DNA of 64,000 bases from Subtercola frigoramans. GTDB lineage: Bacteria; Actinomycetota; Actinomycetes; Actinomycetales; Microbacteriaceae. Under the pieces are notes generated by a model that was given only the letters and a program-made list of their open reading frames with translations, was not told where the DNA came from and did not search any database. Position numbers and translations under genes: made by a program. The stretch spans positions 3,472,001 through 3,536,000 of the forward strand of contig NZ_JAFBBU010000001.1 of assembly GCF_016907385.1 (NCBI RefSeq). Direction: 5' to 3'. Shown piece by piece: positions 46,163 to 54,720 of this stretch (the first letter of the stretch is position 1; every line of letters starts with the position of its first letter).

Positions 46163-46163
46163 T

Positions 46164-47729
46164 TCAGTACGACTGCGGCTGCGTGAAGAGGCCGCGGGGG
46201 TCGTACTGGGCCTTCAGCGCCGTGAGGCGCGGCAGGTTCGCTCCGAAGTAGGCGGTCTGGGCATCCGGAACCGTCGCATCGCAGTAGTTCACGTAGGCCC
46301 AGTTCTGCCAGTGGTTCGTCATGGTGGTGCGGAACCCGCGAACATACTCGTCGTACGCCGCAGGGTCGGCGCCGACGGCGAAGGTCGCCGTGTACTGCAC
46401 GGTCATCAGCGCCTTGCGGTGCACGAAGGCGGTCGCAGCGGGGTCGATGTTCGCGACGACGCCGCCCAGGGCATCCATCGAGATGCCGCCCTCGGTCATG
46501 CCCGAGACGTTCTGCGCGGCATTCACCTGGGCGATGAGGTCGGCGATGCCCGAGGCGTCGAGGGCGGTGTACCCGATATTGGATGTTCCCGACGACGGTT
46601 CACGGGTGAGTGCCCCGCCTGGGCCGGTGTTGCACTCGGCGACGGGGGTGTCCTGGCAGCCTGCCTCGATCATCATCGCCTCGACGTAGCTGTGGTGGAA
46701 CGACTGGTTCGTGGTGGGCGACGCGTTCACGCCGTTCAGCAGCGGGGCGATCTGCTGCGAGAGTGGGCCGCTGCCGATCCAGGTGCCGGAGACCGACACG
46801 CTCGGTTGGCCGGGGTGCGAATCGCCGCCCAACAGTTTGAGCGTGGACCAGAGGCCGTTGTCAGCCGAGGGAGCCCAGCCCTGCCATGCGGCGATGACGT
46901 CTGCGGCGGCCGACCAGGGCCATTCGACGTACCACGTGGTCACGTCGGGCGCGTCGCGCGTGGCGAAGGTGAGGCCGGTGACGACCCCGAGCATCCCACC
47001 GCCGCCGCCCTGCGACGCCCAGAACAGGTCTGCGTCGTTCGACGCGCTGGCCTGGTGCACAACGCCGTCGGCGGTGACGATCTCGACGCCGGTGAGCTGG
47101 TCGCAGGCCAGCCCGAACGCGCGCACGAGCACCCCGACGCCACCGCCCAGCGTGAGCCCAGTGACCCCGACCGTGGCGCACGAGCCCCCGGCGATCGCCC
47201 GGCCGGCCATGCCGACGGTGTTGTAGACCTCGGCCAGCGACGCACCGGCCCCGACCTCTACAGTCGAGCCGTCGGCCGACAGCGTCACGCCGGTCAGCGC
47301 AGCAGTACTAAGCACGAGCGAGGGCGGCACGCCAGACCCGGATGCCCCACCCGCCGACCACCCGACATAGTTGTGGCCTCCCGAGCGCAGCGCCACCGGA
47401 ACTCCGTACTTCGTCGCGAACGCGAGCCCGGCAGCCACATCAGCAGCCGACGACGCCTCGAGAATGGCGAGCGGGGCCGCGTCATCGAATCGCGGGTTCT
47501 CGGTGAGCTTCGCCGTGCCGTAACTCGCATCGGCCGGCAGCAGCACGGCGCCTTTCACCGACTGCGAGAGCTCGGCCCAGACCGGAGGCCCCACCGGCGT
47601 CGGCGTGACCGTAGCTGTGGGGCTCGCCGGCGGCACAGGTGCGGGGCTCGAGCAGGCCGCCAGCACAGATGCGGCCGCGACCGAACTGCCCGCTGTCAGC
47701 AGAAACTGTCGACGCGAAAGAGCTGTCAT
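46164..47729 (-). CDS. Secreted FAD-linked oxidase (berberine-bridge-enzyme-like), Tat lipoprotein
   Basis: A 521-residue FAD_binding_4/BBE protein. The signal SRRQFLLTAGSSVAAASVLAACSS has a twin-arginine motif and a lipobox (LAAC), so it is likely exported folded by Tat and lipid-anchored. SGGHNYVGWS gives the His and GGSCATVGVTG the Cys for bicovalent FAD. The C-terminal BBE motif NYCDATVPDAQTAYFGANLPRLTALKAQYDP is complete. Such enzymes oxidise sugars, polyols or alkaloid-like compounds with O2; substrate unknown. Divergent from the F420-type gene, 49 bp apart. Confidence 0.88.
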   Translation of the reverse strand: MTALSRRQFLLTAGSSVAAASVLAACSSPAPVPPASPTATVTPTPVGPPVWAELSQSVKGAVLLPADASYGTAKLTENPRFDDAAPLAILEASSAADVAAGLAFATKYGVPVALRSGGHNYVGWSAGGASGSGVPPSLVLSTAALTGVTLSADGSTVEVGAGASLAEVYNTVGMAGRAIAGGSCATVGVTGLTLGGGVGVLVRAFGLACDQLTGVEIVTADGVVHQASASNDADLFWASQGGGGGMLGVVTGLTFATRDAPDVTTWYVEWPWSAAADVIAAWQGWAPSADNGLWSTLKLLGGDSHPGQPSVSVSGTWIGSGPLSQQIAPLLNGVNASPTTNQSFHHSYVEAMMIEAGCQDTPVAECNTGPGGALTREPSSGTSNIGYTALDASGIADLIAQVNAAQNVSGMTEGGISMDALGGVVANIDPAATAFVHRKALMTVQYTATFAVGADPAAYDEYVRGFRTTMTNHWQNWAYVNYCDATVPDAQTAYFGANLPRLTALKAQYDPRGLFTQPQSY

Positions 47730-47778
47730 CCGGTCAGCTTAGAGGCACTCAGAGGATGCTCGCGCTACTGTTTCACTC

Positions 47779-48201
47779 ATGACAACCGACACCGGGGCAC
47801 AGGCTGCGCTGCTCGCGCTGGGCGACGAATCATTCGTCTCCCTCACAACCTTCAGGAAGACGGGCGCGCCCGTTTCGACCCCGGTGTGGATCGCCCGCTA
47901 CGGCAACTACCTGGTGGTGACGACGCCGGCCGAGAGCGGCAAGGTCAAACGGTTGCGCAATAACGCGCAGGTCGAGCTGCGGCCCTGTGACCGCATGGGC
48001 AAGGTGAAGCCGGGCGCCCGGGCGGTCGAGGGCGTGGCCGAGATTCTGGATGATGCCGACTCCGTCGAGCGGATCTCGGCGGTGTTCGCCCGCACGTACC
48101 GGCTGGAGTACCGCATCTTCATGCTGATCGAACGGCTCGGCAAGGCGGGGCGCAAGCCTCGCGTGATGCTGCGGATCGCGGCACCCGACCAGGCGCACTA
48201 G
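47779..48201 (+). CDS. PPOX-class (probably F420-dependent) flavin/deazaflavin oxidoreductase
   Basis: A 140-residue split-barrel protein. FVSLTTFRKTGAPVSTPVWIARYGNYLVVTTPAESGKVKRLRNNAQVEL is typical of PPOX-class F420-dependent enzymes of Actinobacteria. Substrate unknown. Its TAG stop shares bases with the TAG of the convergent isomerase gene (CTAG at 48198-48201), so the two coding sequences overlap by 4 bp. Confidence 0.82.
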   Translation: MTTDTGAQAALLALGDESFVSLTTFRKTGAPVSTPVWIARYGNYLVVTTPAESGKVKRLRNNAQVELRPCDRMGKVKPGARAVEGVAEILDDADSVERISAVFARTYRLEYRIFMLIERLGKAGRKPRVMLRIAAPDQAH

Positions 48202-48965
48202 AGAAGCGCCGCAGCCTCGTCGAGAATCGACCCGAGTGCGGCAGGGTCGTGGGCGAACCGGCCGAGAAAGAGGCCGTCGACCGCGCCCGCGAGCACGGTC
48301 AGCAGGCCTGGCCCCGCGCTGCCGCCGTAGATCACGCGCAGATCGGCCAGGCGCCGGTCGCTCTCCAGAGCTTCGCGAACGGCCGTACACACCGGGATGA
48401 TGTGTTCGGCCGGAGCAGGCTCAGGAGCACCGATCGCCCACTGCGGTTCGTACGCGACGATGACGCTGCTGCCGGCCGGGGCATCGGCGAGCGCCGAGCG
48501 GAGCTGCCGAATGACCTCGTCAGCGGCAACGGCCGCTGACCCCCGGGCCGCCTCCCCCACGCAGAGAACCGGAGTGAGGCCGTTGCGCAGTGCGGCGGCG
48601 GTCTTCCGTTGCACCACCTCTTCGGTCTCGCCGAAGAGCCTGCGGCGTTCTGCATGCCCGACCTCGACGAGCGTGCAGCCGATCTCGCCCAGCATGGGTG
48701 CGCTGACCTCGCCGGTCAGGGCGCCGGAGTCGTCGGTCGACACGTCCTGCGCCCCGACCCTGACCCCACTCGGGGCGAGAATCTCCACGACAGCGGGAAT
48801 GGCCGGGTACCCCGGGATCACGAAGAGTTCGACCAAGCCGCCGGCGACGAGCGGGTTCGACGAGGCCAGGCCCGCCACAGCACGGGCATAGCCGAGAGTC
48901 TTCTCGTAGGAGAAGTACATCTTGGTGCTGACACCGATGGTGAATACGGGCCTGGTCTTCGTCAT
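48198..48965 (-). CDS. lerI: TIM-family isomerase, probable L-erythrulose-1-phosphate isomerase
   Basis: A 255-residue triose-phosphate-isomerase-fold enzyme. The TPI catalytic residues are in place: Lys in VSTKMYF, His in VEVGHAERRR and Glu in VAYEPQWAIG; IYGGSAGPG is the phosphate loop. The operon context (DhaKL kinase, RpiB-like isomerase, PGDH-like oxidoreductase) argues for the LerI role, converting L-erythrulose-1-P to D-erythrulose-4-P, and not for glycolysis. A housekeeping TPI next to gap/pgk would be expected elsewhere. Last gene of the operon. Confidence 0.8.
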   Translation of the reverse strand: MTKTRPVFTIGVSTKMYFSYEKTLGYARAVAGLASSNPLVAGGLVELFVIPGYPAIPAVVEILAPSGVRVGAQDVSTDDSGALTGEVSAPMLGEIGCTLVEVGHAERRRLFGETEEVVQRKTAAALRNGLTPVLCVGEAARGSAAVAADEVIRQLRSALADAPAGSSVIVAYEPQWAIGAPEPAPAEHIIPVCTAVREALESDRRLADLRVIYGGSAGPGLLTVLAGAVDGLFLGRFAHDPAALGSILDEAAALL

Positions 48966-49001
48966 GGAACGACTTTCTGTGGTGAGCGGTTGTGCCGCCC
49001 G

Positions 49002-50390
49002 TCAGTGGACGAGAGCGGTGACGTCGGTCTGCTCGGCATCTGCGTCGACCGCCTTACCGCGGCTGGCGAGAATCGTCATGAGCAGCGCGGAGATCAGCAT
49101 GAACCCGCCGACCACGAACATGGGCACGATGTAGCCGCCCGTCCAGTCGTGCACCCATCCCGTGATGAACGGTGCCGAGAATCCGGCCAGGTTGCCGATG
49201 GTGTTGATCAACGCGATGCCCGCTGCTGCTGCAACACCAGTGAGGAACTGGGTCGGAACCGTCCAGAAGTTCGGCAGGGCGGCGAAGATCGCACACGCAG
49301 TGACGGTGATGATGGCGATCGTGGCGGCAGGCGAACCGGCGAGCAGGGCCAGGGGGATGCTCACCCCACCGACGAGCGCCGGGATCACGATGTGCCAGGT
49401 CTTCAGGCCTCGGCGGGTGGCATCCCGAGACCAGAGGTAGAGCACGACCGCGGCGGGAACATACGGGATCGCCGTGATGAGGCCCTTCTGCACGAAGTCG
49501 AATTTCACCCCGGCAGTCGTCTGGAAGCCGTCGATGATGGTCGGGAGGAAGAAGGCGAGGGCATAGAGACCGTAGATGAACCCGAAGTAGATGAAGGCGA
49601 GCATCCACACCCTGCCCATCTTGAGGGCGCTGAAAGTGCTGGCCTTCTTGGCGCCGGCCTTGGCCTTCTTGGCCTCGGCCTTGATCTTCGCTGCATTCTC
49701 GTCGTCGAGGCTCGTGAGTAACCAGGTGCGCTCAGGTTCAGTGAGCCACTTCGCGTCTTTGGGGCTCGTGAGGTAGAACCAGGCGATGATACCGACGACG
49801 ATCGCGGGGATGGCGACGACCAGGTACATGAATCGCCAGCCCTCGAGGCCGAACACGCCATTCGACTGAAGTAGCAGCCCCGCGAGCGGAGCACCGATGA
49901 CCGTGGTCAGGGGCTGCGCCAGGTAGAACAGCGCGAGGATCTTGCTGCGGTGCTGCGAAGGCACCCAGAGGCTCAGAAAGAGAATCGCACCAGGAAAGAA
50001 GCCGGCTTCGGCCACACCGAGCAGGAATCGCAGAATCGCGAGCTGTTCGAAGTTCTGCACCCAGGTGAACAGGGCCGCGACAATACCCCACGAGACCATG
50101 ATGCGCGAGAGCCAGCGGCGAGCGCCGAACCGCACGAGAGCGACATTCGAGGGCACCTCCAGCAGGATGTAGCCGATGAAGAACACGCCCGACGCGAAGC
50201 CGAACTGGGCAGCGGTCAGCCCGAGGTCGGCGTTCATGCCATTCGGGGCAGCGAAGCCCACGGCGGTGCGGTCGAGATAGTTGATGAAGAACATCAGGGC
50301 GACGAAGGGAACGACCCTGAAGGCGACCTTTCGCACCGTCGACTTCTCGACGGCTGACTGGGGCGGGCGTTGCGTGGCGGTGGTGTCCAC
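49002..50390 (-). CDS. ACS-family MFS transporter (sugar-acid/anion:H+ symporter)
   Basis: A 462-residue, 12-helix carrier of the anion:cation symporter group (tartrate, hexuronate, galactonate carriers). FFINYLDRTAVGFAAPNGMNADLGLTAAQFGFASGVFFIGYILLEVPSN is the family start. A charged Lys/Ala loop (residues ~230-250, KIKAEAKKAKAGAKKAS) separates the halves. Its place in the operon suggests it imports the acid substrate. GTG at 50390 has AAAGGAG 6 nt upstream; the frame to 50774 is not used. Confidence 0.88.
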   Translation of the reverse strand: MDTTATQRPPQSAVEKSTVRKVAFRVVPFVALMFFINYLDRTAVGFAAPNGMNADLGLTAAQFGFASGVFFIGYILLEVPSNVALVRFGARRWLSRIMVSWGIVAALFTWVQNFEQLAILRFLLGVAEAGFFPGAILFLSLWVPSQHRSKILALFYLAQPLTTVIGAPLAGLLLQSNGVFGLEGWRFMYLVVAIPAIVVGIIAWFYLTSPKDAKWLTEPERTWLLTSLDDENAAKIKAEAKKAKAGAKKASTFSALKMGRVWMLAFIYFGFIYGLYALAFFLPTIIDGFQTTAGVKFDFVQKGLITAIPYVPAAVVLYLWSRDATRRGLKTWHIVIPALVGGVSIPLALLAGSPAATIAIITVTACAIFAALPNFWTVPTQFLTGVAAAAGIALINTIGNLAGFSAPFITGWVHDWTGGYIVPMFVVGGFMLISALLMTILASRGKAVDADAEQTDVTALVH

Positions 50391-50591
50391 AGTGACTCCT
50401 TTGCAATAAGTATTTCGTAAACGGCGGTGTTCAGAGGTGCGGGTGGTGCAGGTGAGGCGGGGTGGTGAGGCAGTGCGGGTGCTGCAGGTCGTGCGCGGTG
50501 TGGCGGTCATGCTGGTGGTGCGGGGTGTGGCGCGAGCGGCGCCGGTGTTGCCGCTCTGCCGAGTGGTTCTGGATGCCCGGGGCAGAGCTGC

Positions 50592-50632
50592 CCGGAACGC
50601 GCGGGTATCGGGTACCCCACCGCGCGTTCCGG
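50592..50632. terminator. 13-bp perfect stem-loop inside the operon gap 50391-50647
   Basis: CCGGAACGCGCGG pairs with CCGCGCGTTCCGG across a 15-nt loop, between the oxidoreductase stop (50648) and the MFS start (50390). It may attenuate the two distal genes. The rest of the 257-bp gap is GC-rich with no gene. Confidence 0.65.
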
Positions 50633-50647
50633 AACTCGGTGTGCTGC

Positions 50648-51517
50648 CTACCGCTCGATCGTGTCGAGGTGGAGCATGCGCGAGAGCACGAGGTCGAGCT
50701 CGTCGTCGCGGAAGATCTTCTTCCAGTCGTCTTTGACGATCGACTCGCGGCCGTAGTCCATGGCGATCAGGCACGCGTCGGAGAACGGGTTGTCACCCTT
50801 CAGCGTGTTCGCGAGCGCGACCTGCGTGTGGCCGAGCAGAATCGCCCGCGCTGCAGGATACGGAACGCCCATGGTGTTGACGGCCTCGTCGAGCGACTCC
50901 TTGAGGAGCTGGCCGATCATGCACGCAATGGTCTCGACGAGGGTCGGCTCAAGCTGGGCGAGCTGCTTGACAGTGACCCAGTGCACGTCGATCACCGGTG
51001 CATAGATGACTCGGATGGCCTCTTCGGCGATCTGGCGCTTGCTCTCGTCGTCGGACTCGATGGCCGCGACCACATCCTGCGGCGCTGCGATTCCGCCGAA
51101 GGTGTCGGCATACTCCTCCGGCGTGTGGCGCTCGAGGAAGACCGAGGGGTGGCAGGGGTGCGCCACGGCGAAGACGATGTCCTCCCGCTTGGCGAGCAGT
51201 CCCGCGTAGGCGGCAGCCGGGTCGAGCGTGAGCAGCACGGTGCCCGGCTTCAGCAGCGGTACCACGGCCGCCGATACCGCGGCGAGCGCGAGGTCTGGCA
51301 CGGCGAGCACCACGACATCAACGTCGCGAACGGCTGCGTCGGTCTCGGTGATGCTTCGGCCAGCGTCGGTGACGCGCTGCTGGCCCGCCGGCGAATTCTC
51401 ACTGTAGAACACCGTGTGATCCGTCTTCACGAGGTTGTTAGACACCCGCGTTCCCATTTTTCCGCCAGCGCCGACAACGGCGATGGTCAGGGTCGTAGTG
51501 GTGGTCGTCATGGTCAT
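50648..51517 (-). CDS. NAD-binding PGDH-C-domain oxidoreductase, probable D-apionate oxidoisomerase (ApnO-like)
   Basis: A 289-residue protein with an N-terminal Rossmann motif (VVGAGGKMGTRVSNNL) and a helical C-terminal domain of the phosphogluconate-dehydrogenase-C type (HWVTVKQLAQLEPTLVETIACMIGQLLKESLDEAVNTMGVP). The HPCHPSVF stretch lies near the substrate site. ApnO enzymes belong to this class and turn D-apionate into 3-oxo-isoapionate; assignment rests on the surrounding genes. Start ATG 51517 (or 51511) overlaps the TIM-barrel stop by 4 nt. Confidence 0.72.
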   Translation of the reverse strand: MTMTTTTTTLTIAVVGAGGKMGTRVSNNLVKTDHTVFYSENSPAGQQRVTDAGRSITETDAAVRDVDVVVLAVPDLALAAVSAAVVPLLKPGTVLLTLDPAAAYAGLLAKREDIVFAVAHPCHPSVFLERHTPEEYADTFGGIAAPQDVVAAIESDDESKRQIAEEAIRVIYAPVIDVHWVTVKQLAQLEPTLVETIACMIGQLLKESLDEAVNTMGVPYPAARAILLGHTQVALANTLKGDNPFSDACLIAMDYGRESIVKDDWKKIFRDDELDLVLSRMLHLDTIER

Positions 51518-52317
51518 CTGCTCCTCAGGTAGTTCAGGTTGTGGGTGTTCCAGGTGTTCTCCTGCGCGATCGTCTCGTCGATCGATTCGCCCAGGGGAAG
51601 CCAGTGTTCGATGATCTGATTGATGCCGCGCTCATCGGGGCGCACCTTCTCAACGAGGTAGTCGTAGTCGAGCAGGCCGGTTCCGAGGGGGGCGCCCTCG
51701 AGCGTGAAACCCACCCATCCACCACGCCGGGTGAATGCGAAGTCTTTGACGTGCAGGTTGACGACGTAGGGCTGCGTGCGGTCGATCACGTCGCGCGGGT
51801 TCTCGAGCGCCGCGACGCTGTTCGCCGGGTCGAGGCAGATGCCGAGGCGCGGATGCCCGACAGCCTCCACCAGCGACACAAGATCTGTCGAGGCGACCTG
51901 TTCATAGGTCTCGAGGGCGAGCGTCACACCGGCCTCGTCGTAGGCAGGGAGAACTTCGCGCAGGCTCGTTTCGGCCTCAGCCGCCGTGGGTCGCTCCGTC
52001 GGGGAGAACAGCATGCTGCGCACGAGCTTTGCACCGAGGTGATCGGCGATCTGCAGGAAGCTCCGAAGATGTTCCGGTGAGACCCCCTTAGTGCCGAGCT
52101 CGAGGGTCACCCCGAGGTCTCCGGCGGTGCGGGCGACGGCCTGCAGGGCATCCGGCGTCATCTCGGCCAGCGGCGCGTAGTCGCAGATCTGAAAGACCTC
52201 GACCCCGCGAGCAGCCGTGTCGCGCAGCATGGCGTGAAGGTCGAGCCTGGCGGGTGCCAGCTCGGAGTGCTGCCAGAAGTAGGCGTAGGTGCTGAGGCCG
52301 ATCACGAGAGCCGGCAC
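51514..52317 (-). CDS. Sugar-phosphate isomerase/epimerase-like TIM barrel, possible 3-oxo-isoapionate decarboxylase (OiaX-like)
   Basis: About 267 residues of the AP-endonuclease-2/xylose-isomerase-like fold. Metal-ligand positions look intact: LALETYEQ (Glu), GICLDPAN (Asp), VNLHVKDF (His) and IIEHWLP (Glu). In D-apionate pathways an enzyme of this fold decarboxylates 3-oxo-isoapionate to L-erythrulose; hydroxypyruvate-isomerase-like activity is the alternative. The start is unclear: GTG 52317 lacks a ribosome-binding site, while an ATG overlapping the rpiB-like stop (52356) reads only 17 codons in another frame before a stop. Confidence 0.7.
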   Translation of the reverse strand: MPALVIGLSTYAYFWQHSELAPARLDLHAMLRDTAARGVEVFQICDYAPLAEMTPDALQAVARTAGDLGVTLELGTKGVSPEHLRSFLQIADHLGAKLVRSMLFSPTERPTAAEAETSLREVLPAYDEAGVTLALETYEQVASTDLVSLVEAVGHPRLGICLDPANSVAALENPRDVIDRTQPYVVNLHVKDFAFTRRGGWVGFTLEGAPLGTGLLDYDYLVEKVRPDERGINQIIEHWLPLGESIDETIAQENTWNTHNLNYLRSR

Positions 52318-52354
52318 CGTCTGCGGCGAATGCCCGCGGTGACGAATCCGGTCA

Positions 52355-52825
52355 TCAGCAGGACCCCGTCGTCTCGTACTCCGACAGCACGGCGACCTTC
52401 TCGGCACTGGCGCTGGTCTCGTCGAAGCGGTAGGTGAGCCATTCGCGAACGAGTCGGCGGGCGAGTTCGATGCCCACCACGCGCTGGCCCATGGTGAGAA
52501 CCTGGGCGTTGTTGCTCAGCACGGCACGCTCGACAGAGAAGCTGTCGTGAGCGGTCACGGCACGGATGCCCGCAACCTTGTTTGCCGCAATGGCGACACC
52601 GAGCCCGGTGCCGCAGAACAGCAGGGCACGGTCGGCCTTGCCGGCGGCAACCAGTTCGGCGGCCGCGATGGCGACCTTCGGGTAGGCGGTGTGGCCACTC
52701 GCGTCCACCCCCACGTCTTCGACGGAGGCGACCAACGGGTTCGCCTCCAGGTCGCGCTTGAGGATCTCCTTGTAGTCGAACCCGGCGTCGTCTGAACCGA
52801 TCACGATGCGAAGCTGGTCAGTCAT
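52355..52825 (-). CDS. derI: RpiB/LacAB-family sugar-phosphate isomerase, probable D-erythrulose-4-phosphate isomerase
   Basis: A 156-residue RpiB-fold protein. The catalytic Cys loop [23 protein letters not shown] is present. Two positions differ from ribose-5-P isomerases: [11 protein letters not shown] has Asp where RpiB has His (SDHAGF), and VLSNNAQVL replaces HN.AN. Such changes suit a shorter sugar phosphate, and DerI-type enzymes interconvert D-erythrulose-4-P and D-erythrose-4-P. The start overlaps the kinase stop by 8 nt. Confidence 0.78.
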   Translation of the reverse strand: MTDQLRIVIGSDDAGFDYKEILKRDLEANPLVASVEDVGVDASGHTAYPKVAIAAAELVAAGKADRALLFCGTGLGVAIAANKVAGIRAVTAHDSFSVERAVLSNNAQVLTMGQRVVGIELARRLVREWLTYRFDETSASAEKVAVLSEYETTGSC

Positions 52826-54563
52826 TGTGTGTCTCCTTGGCTGTGGCGTCTCGCAGCACGGCGGCGATCGCCGTCACGATGAGGCCGAGTGAATGGGCGC
52901 CGGCGTCGGGCGTACCGAGGCTCTTCTCGGCGTGGGGGCGGGCACGGCCCACGCGAGGGAGGAGTGACGCGGTCGCCGCAGCGGAGTCGCTCGCGACGAG
53001 GGCCGCGGTGTTCCAGGCGTCGGCGAGGGTTGCCCCGCCATCGATCTCGCGGCTGAGAACATCGCTGAAGGGAACCAGCGCATCGACCATCGTCTTGTCA
53101 CCCAGTTCGGCACCGAACGTGAGAATCCCGTTCGTGGCCGCCTGCACGCCGGCGCCGACTGCGGCGGCCGTGGGCTTGTCGGTGTCACCGAGCTCGGAGC
53201 CGAGCGCCTTCAACGCAACGCCCCACAGGGCGCCCGACGTTCCGCCGGCGCGGTCGGCCCACGCATCGGCGGCGCGATGGAGCAGAGTCTCGGCGCCCGC
53301 ACCGGCCGAGAGGGCTTCGAGAGCAGCCGCCGATGCCGCGCGGGCTCCGCGCTGCATGCCGATTCCGTGGTCGCCGTCGCCGGCGACGGCGTCGATGCGC
53401 CCGAGCTCCTCGACGTTCTCATTGACGACCTCGAGCAGGGCTTCGAGAGCCAGGTACGCGGTTCGGGCTGCCTTCTGCGATTCGATGGACGACTCGGGGA
53501 TGATCTCCTCGACGTCGACGTCGAGTTCTGTTGCATCGAGCTGCTCTGTGGCCCGCACGGAGCCCTTGCGGTACGCAGGGGTATCTGCGGGCGCTCGCCA
53601 GAAGCGCTCGAGTTCGTCGTCGAGCCAGAAGAGGGTGAGCGAGACGCCGGCCATGTCGAAGCTCGTGACCAGTTCGCCCACCTCGGGGTCGACGATCGTG
53701 ACTCCCGCAGCATCGAGCAGCTGCGAGACGCTGCGGTAGACCACGAACAACTCTTCGTACTTCACCGAGCCGAGCCCGTTCAGAATCAGTCCGACCCGCT
53801 GGCCCTCGGCCTGCTCGATTCCCTCGGGCAGCTCGGCGAGCAGCGCCTCCACGAACTGGCGGGCGAGGTCGTCGGCGGTGGGAACATCGGTCTCGCCGAT
53901 CCCCGGCTCACCGTGGATTCCCATTCCCACGGCCATGCGACCCTCTGGCACGCTGAAGAGCGGTTCCGGGGCACCGGGGAGCGTGCATCCGGTGAAGGCG
54001 ACACCGAATGAGCGAGTGCGTTCGTTCGCCAGGGTTGCAACGCGAACGACCTCGTCGAGCGAATAGCCCTCTTCGGCTGCTGCTGCGGCCGACTTGAAGA
54101 CGGTGAGGTCGCCGGCGATTCCGCGGCGCTTGTTCTTCTCTGCCGGCGAGGCGCTCGAGATGTCGTCGGTGACGGCCACCGTTCGGGTCGGGATGCCCGC
54201 GGCATTCAGTGCATCCTGCGCCTGGGTGAAGTGCAGCACGTCGCCGGCGTAGTTGCCGTAGCTGAGGAGGACGCCGCCGCCCCGGTCGGCTGCCTTGGCG
54301 ACGGTTTCGACCTGGTGCGCAGAGGGGGAAGCGAAGAGGTTGCCCATGGCGGCGCCGTGGGCGAGACCCTGGCCGACGATGCCGCCGAAGGCCGGGTAGT
54401 GGCCCGAGCCGCCGCCGACCACGACGGCCACTGTGTTCTCCGGAGTGTGCGTGCTCCGCACGACGCCTCCGTTGACTCGGCGAACCTGGTTCTGGTTGGC
54501 GGCGACGAACCCGTCGATCATCTCATCGGCGAAATCGACCGGGTCGTTGTACAGGCGAGTCAT
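52818..54563 (-). CDS. lerK: DhaKL-type fused kinase, probable erythrulose kinase (LerK/DerK-like)
   Basis: A 581-residue ATP-dependent dihydroxyacetone-kinase-family protein. The DhaK part (1-330) has [18 protein letters not shown] and GMGIHGEPG with the His that forms a covalent hemiaminal with the ketose. The DhaL part (375-581) has [16 protein letters not shown], which binds Mg-ATP. As first gene of an operon with LerI- and DerI-like isomerases it most likely makes L-erythrulose-1-P. Plain dihydroxyacetone kinase is the alternative. Start ATG 54563. Confidence 0.85.
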   Translation of the reverse strand: MTRLYNDPVDFADEMIDGFVAANQNQVRRVNGGVVRSTHTPENTVAVVVGGGSGHYPAFGGIVGQGLAHGAAMGNLFASPSAHQVETVAKAADRGGGVLLSYGNYAGDVLHFTQAQDALNAAGIPTRTVAVTDDISSASPAEKNKRRGIAGDLTVFKSAAAAAEEGYSLDEVVRVATLANERTRSFGVAFTGCTLPGAPEPLFSVPEGRMAVGMGIHGEPGIGETDVPTADDLARQFVEALLAELPEGIEQAEGQRVGLILNGLGSVKYEELFVVYRSVSQLLDAAGVTIVDPEVGELVTSFDMAGVSLTLFWLDDELERFWRAPADTPAYRKGSVRATEQLDATELDVDVEEIIPESSIESQKAARTAYLALEALLEVVNENVEELGRIDAVAGDGDHGIGMQRGARAASAAALEALSAGAGAETLLHRAADAWADRAGGTSGALWGVALKALGSELGDTDKPTAAAVGAGVQAATNGILTFGAELGDKTMVDALVPFSDVLSREIDGGATLADAWNTAALVASDSAAATASLLPRVGRARPHAEKSLGTPDAGAHSLGLIVTAIAAVLRDATAKETHND

Positions 54564-54626
54564 GAGCGGGGTATCTCCAGCGGTGCAGATAAGGGGCGAC
54601 GGTGCGGCTGTCGTCCACTATAGCTC

Positions 54627-54665
54627 AACCGGTTGACCAATTGGCAAGTATTTGGTCAACCGGTT
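54627..54665. promoter_or_regulatory. Inverted pair of AACCGGTTGACCAA sites, probable GntR operator
   Basis: AACCGGTTGACCAA (54627-54640) and TTGGTCAACCGGTT (54652-54665) are exact inverted copies with an 11-nt spacer. They lie between the kinase gene and the divergent GntR gene; TATAGT on the minus strand (54622-54617) could be the -10 of the operon promoter. Confidence 0.85.
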
Positions 54666-54720
54666 TGGTGATCGTGTCTCTCGCGCGAATCGCAGCTCGC
54701 CGGTTGGTAACCTGAGCACT

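Noticed and set aside
46002..47963. 653-codon plus-strand open frame with Ser-Gly repeat
   Set aside because: It is antisense to the FAD oxidase gene, whose motifs are complete; the Ser-Gly run is the (CGGCAG)7 array in another frame.
48198..48965. Housekeeping triose-phosphate isomerase (tpiA)
   Set aside because: No glycolytic neighbours; it is embedded in a tetrose-phosphate operon and its N-terminal VSTKMYF fits the LerI-type group better. Not excluded by sequence alone.
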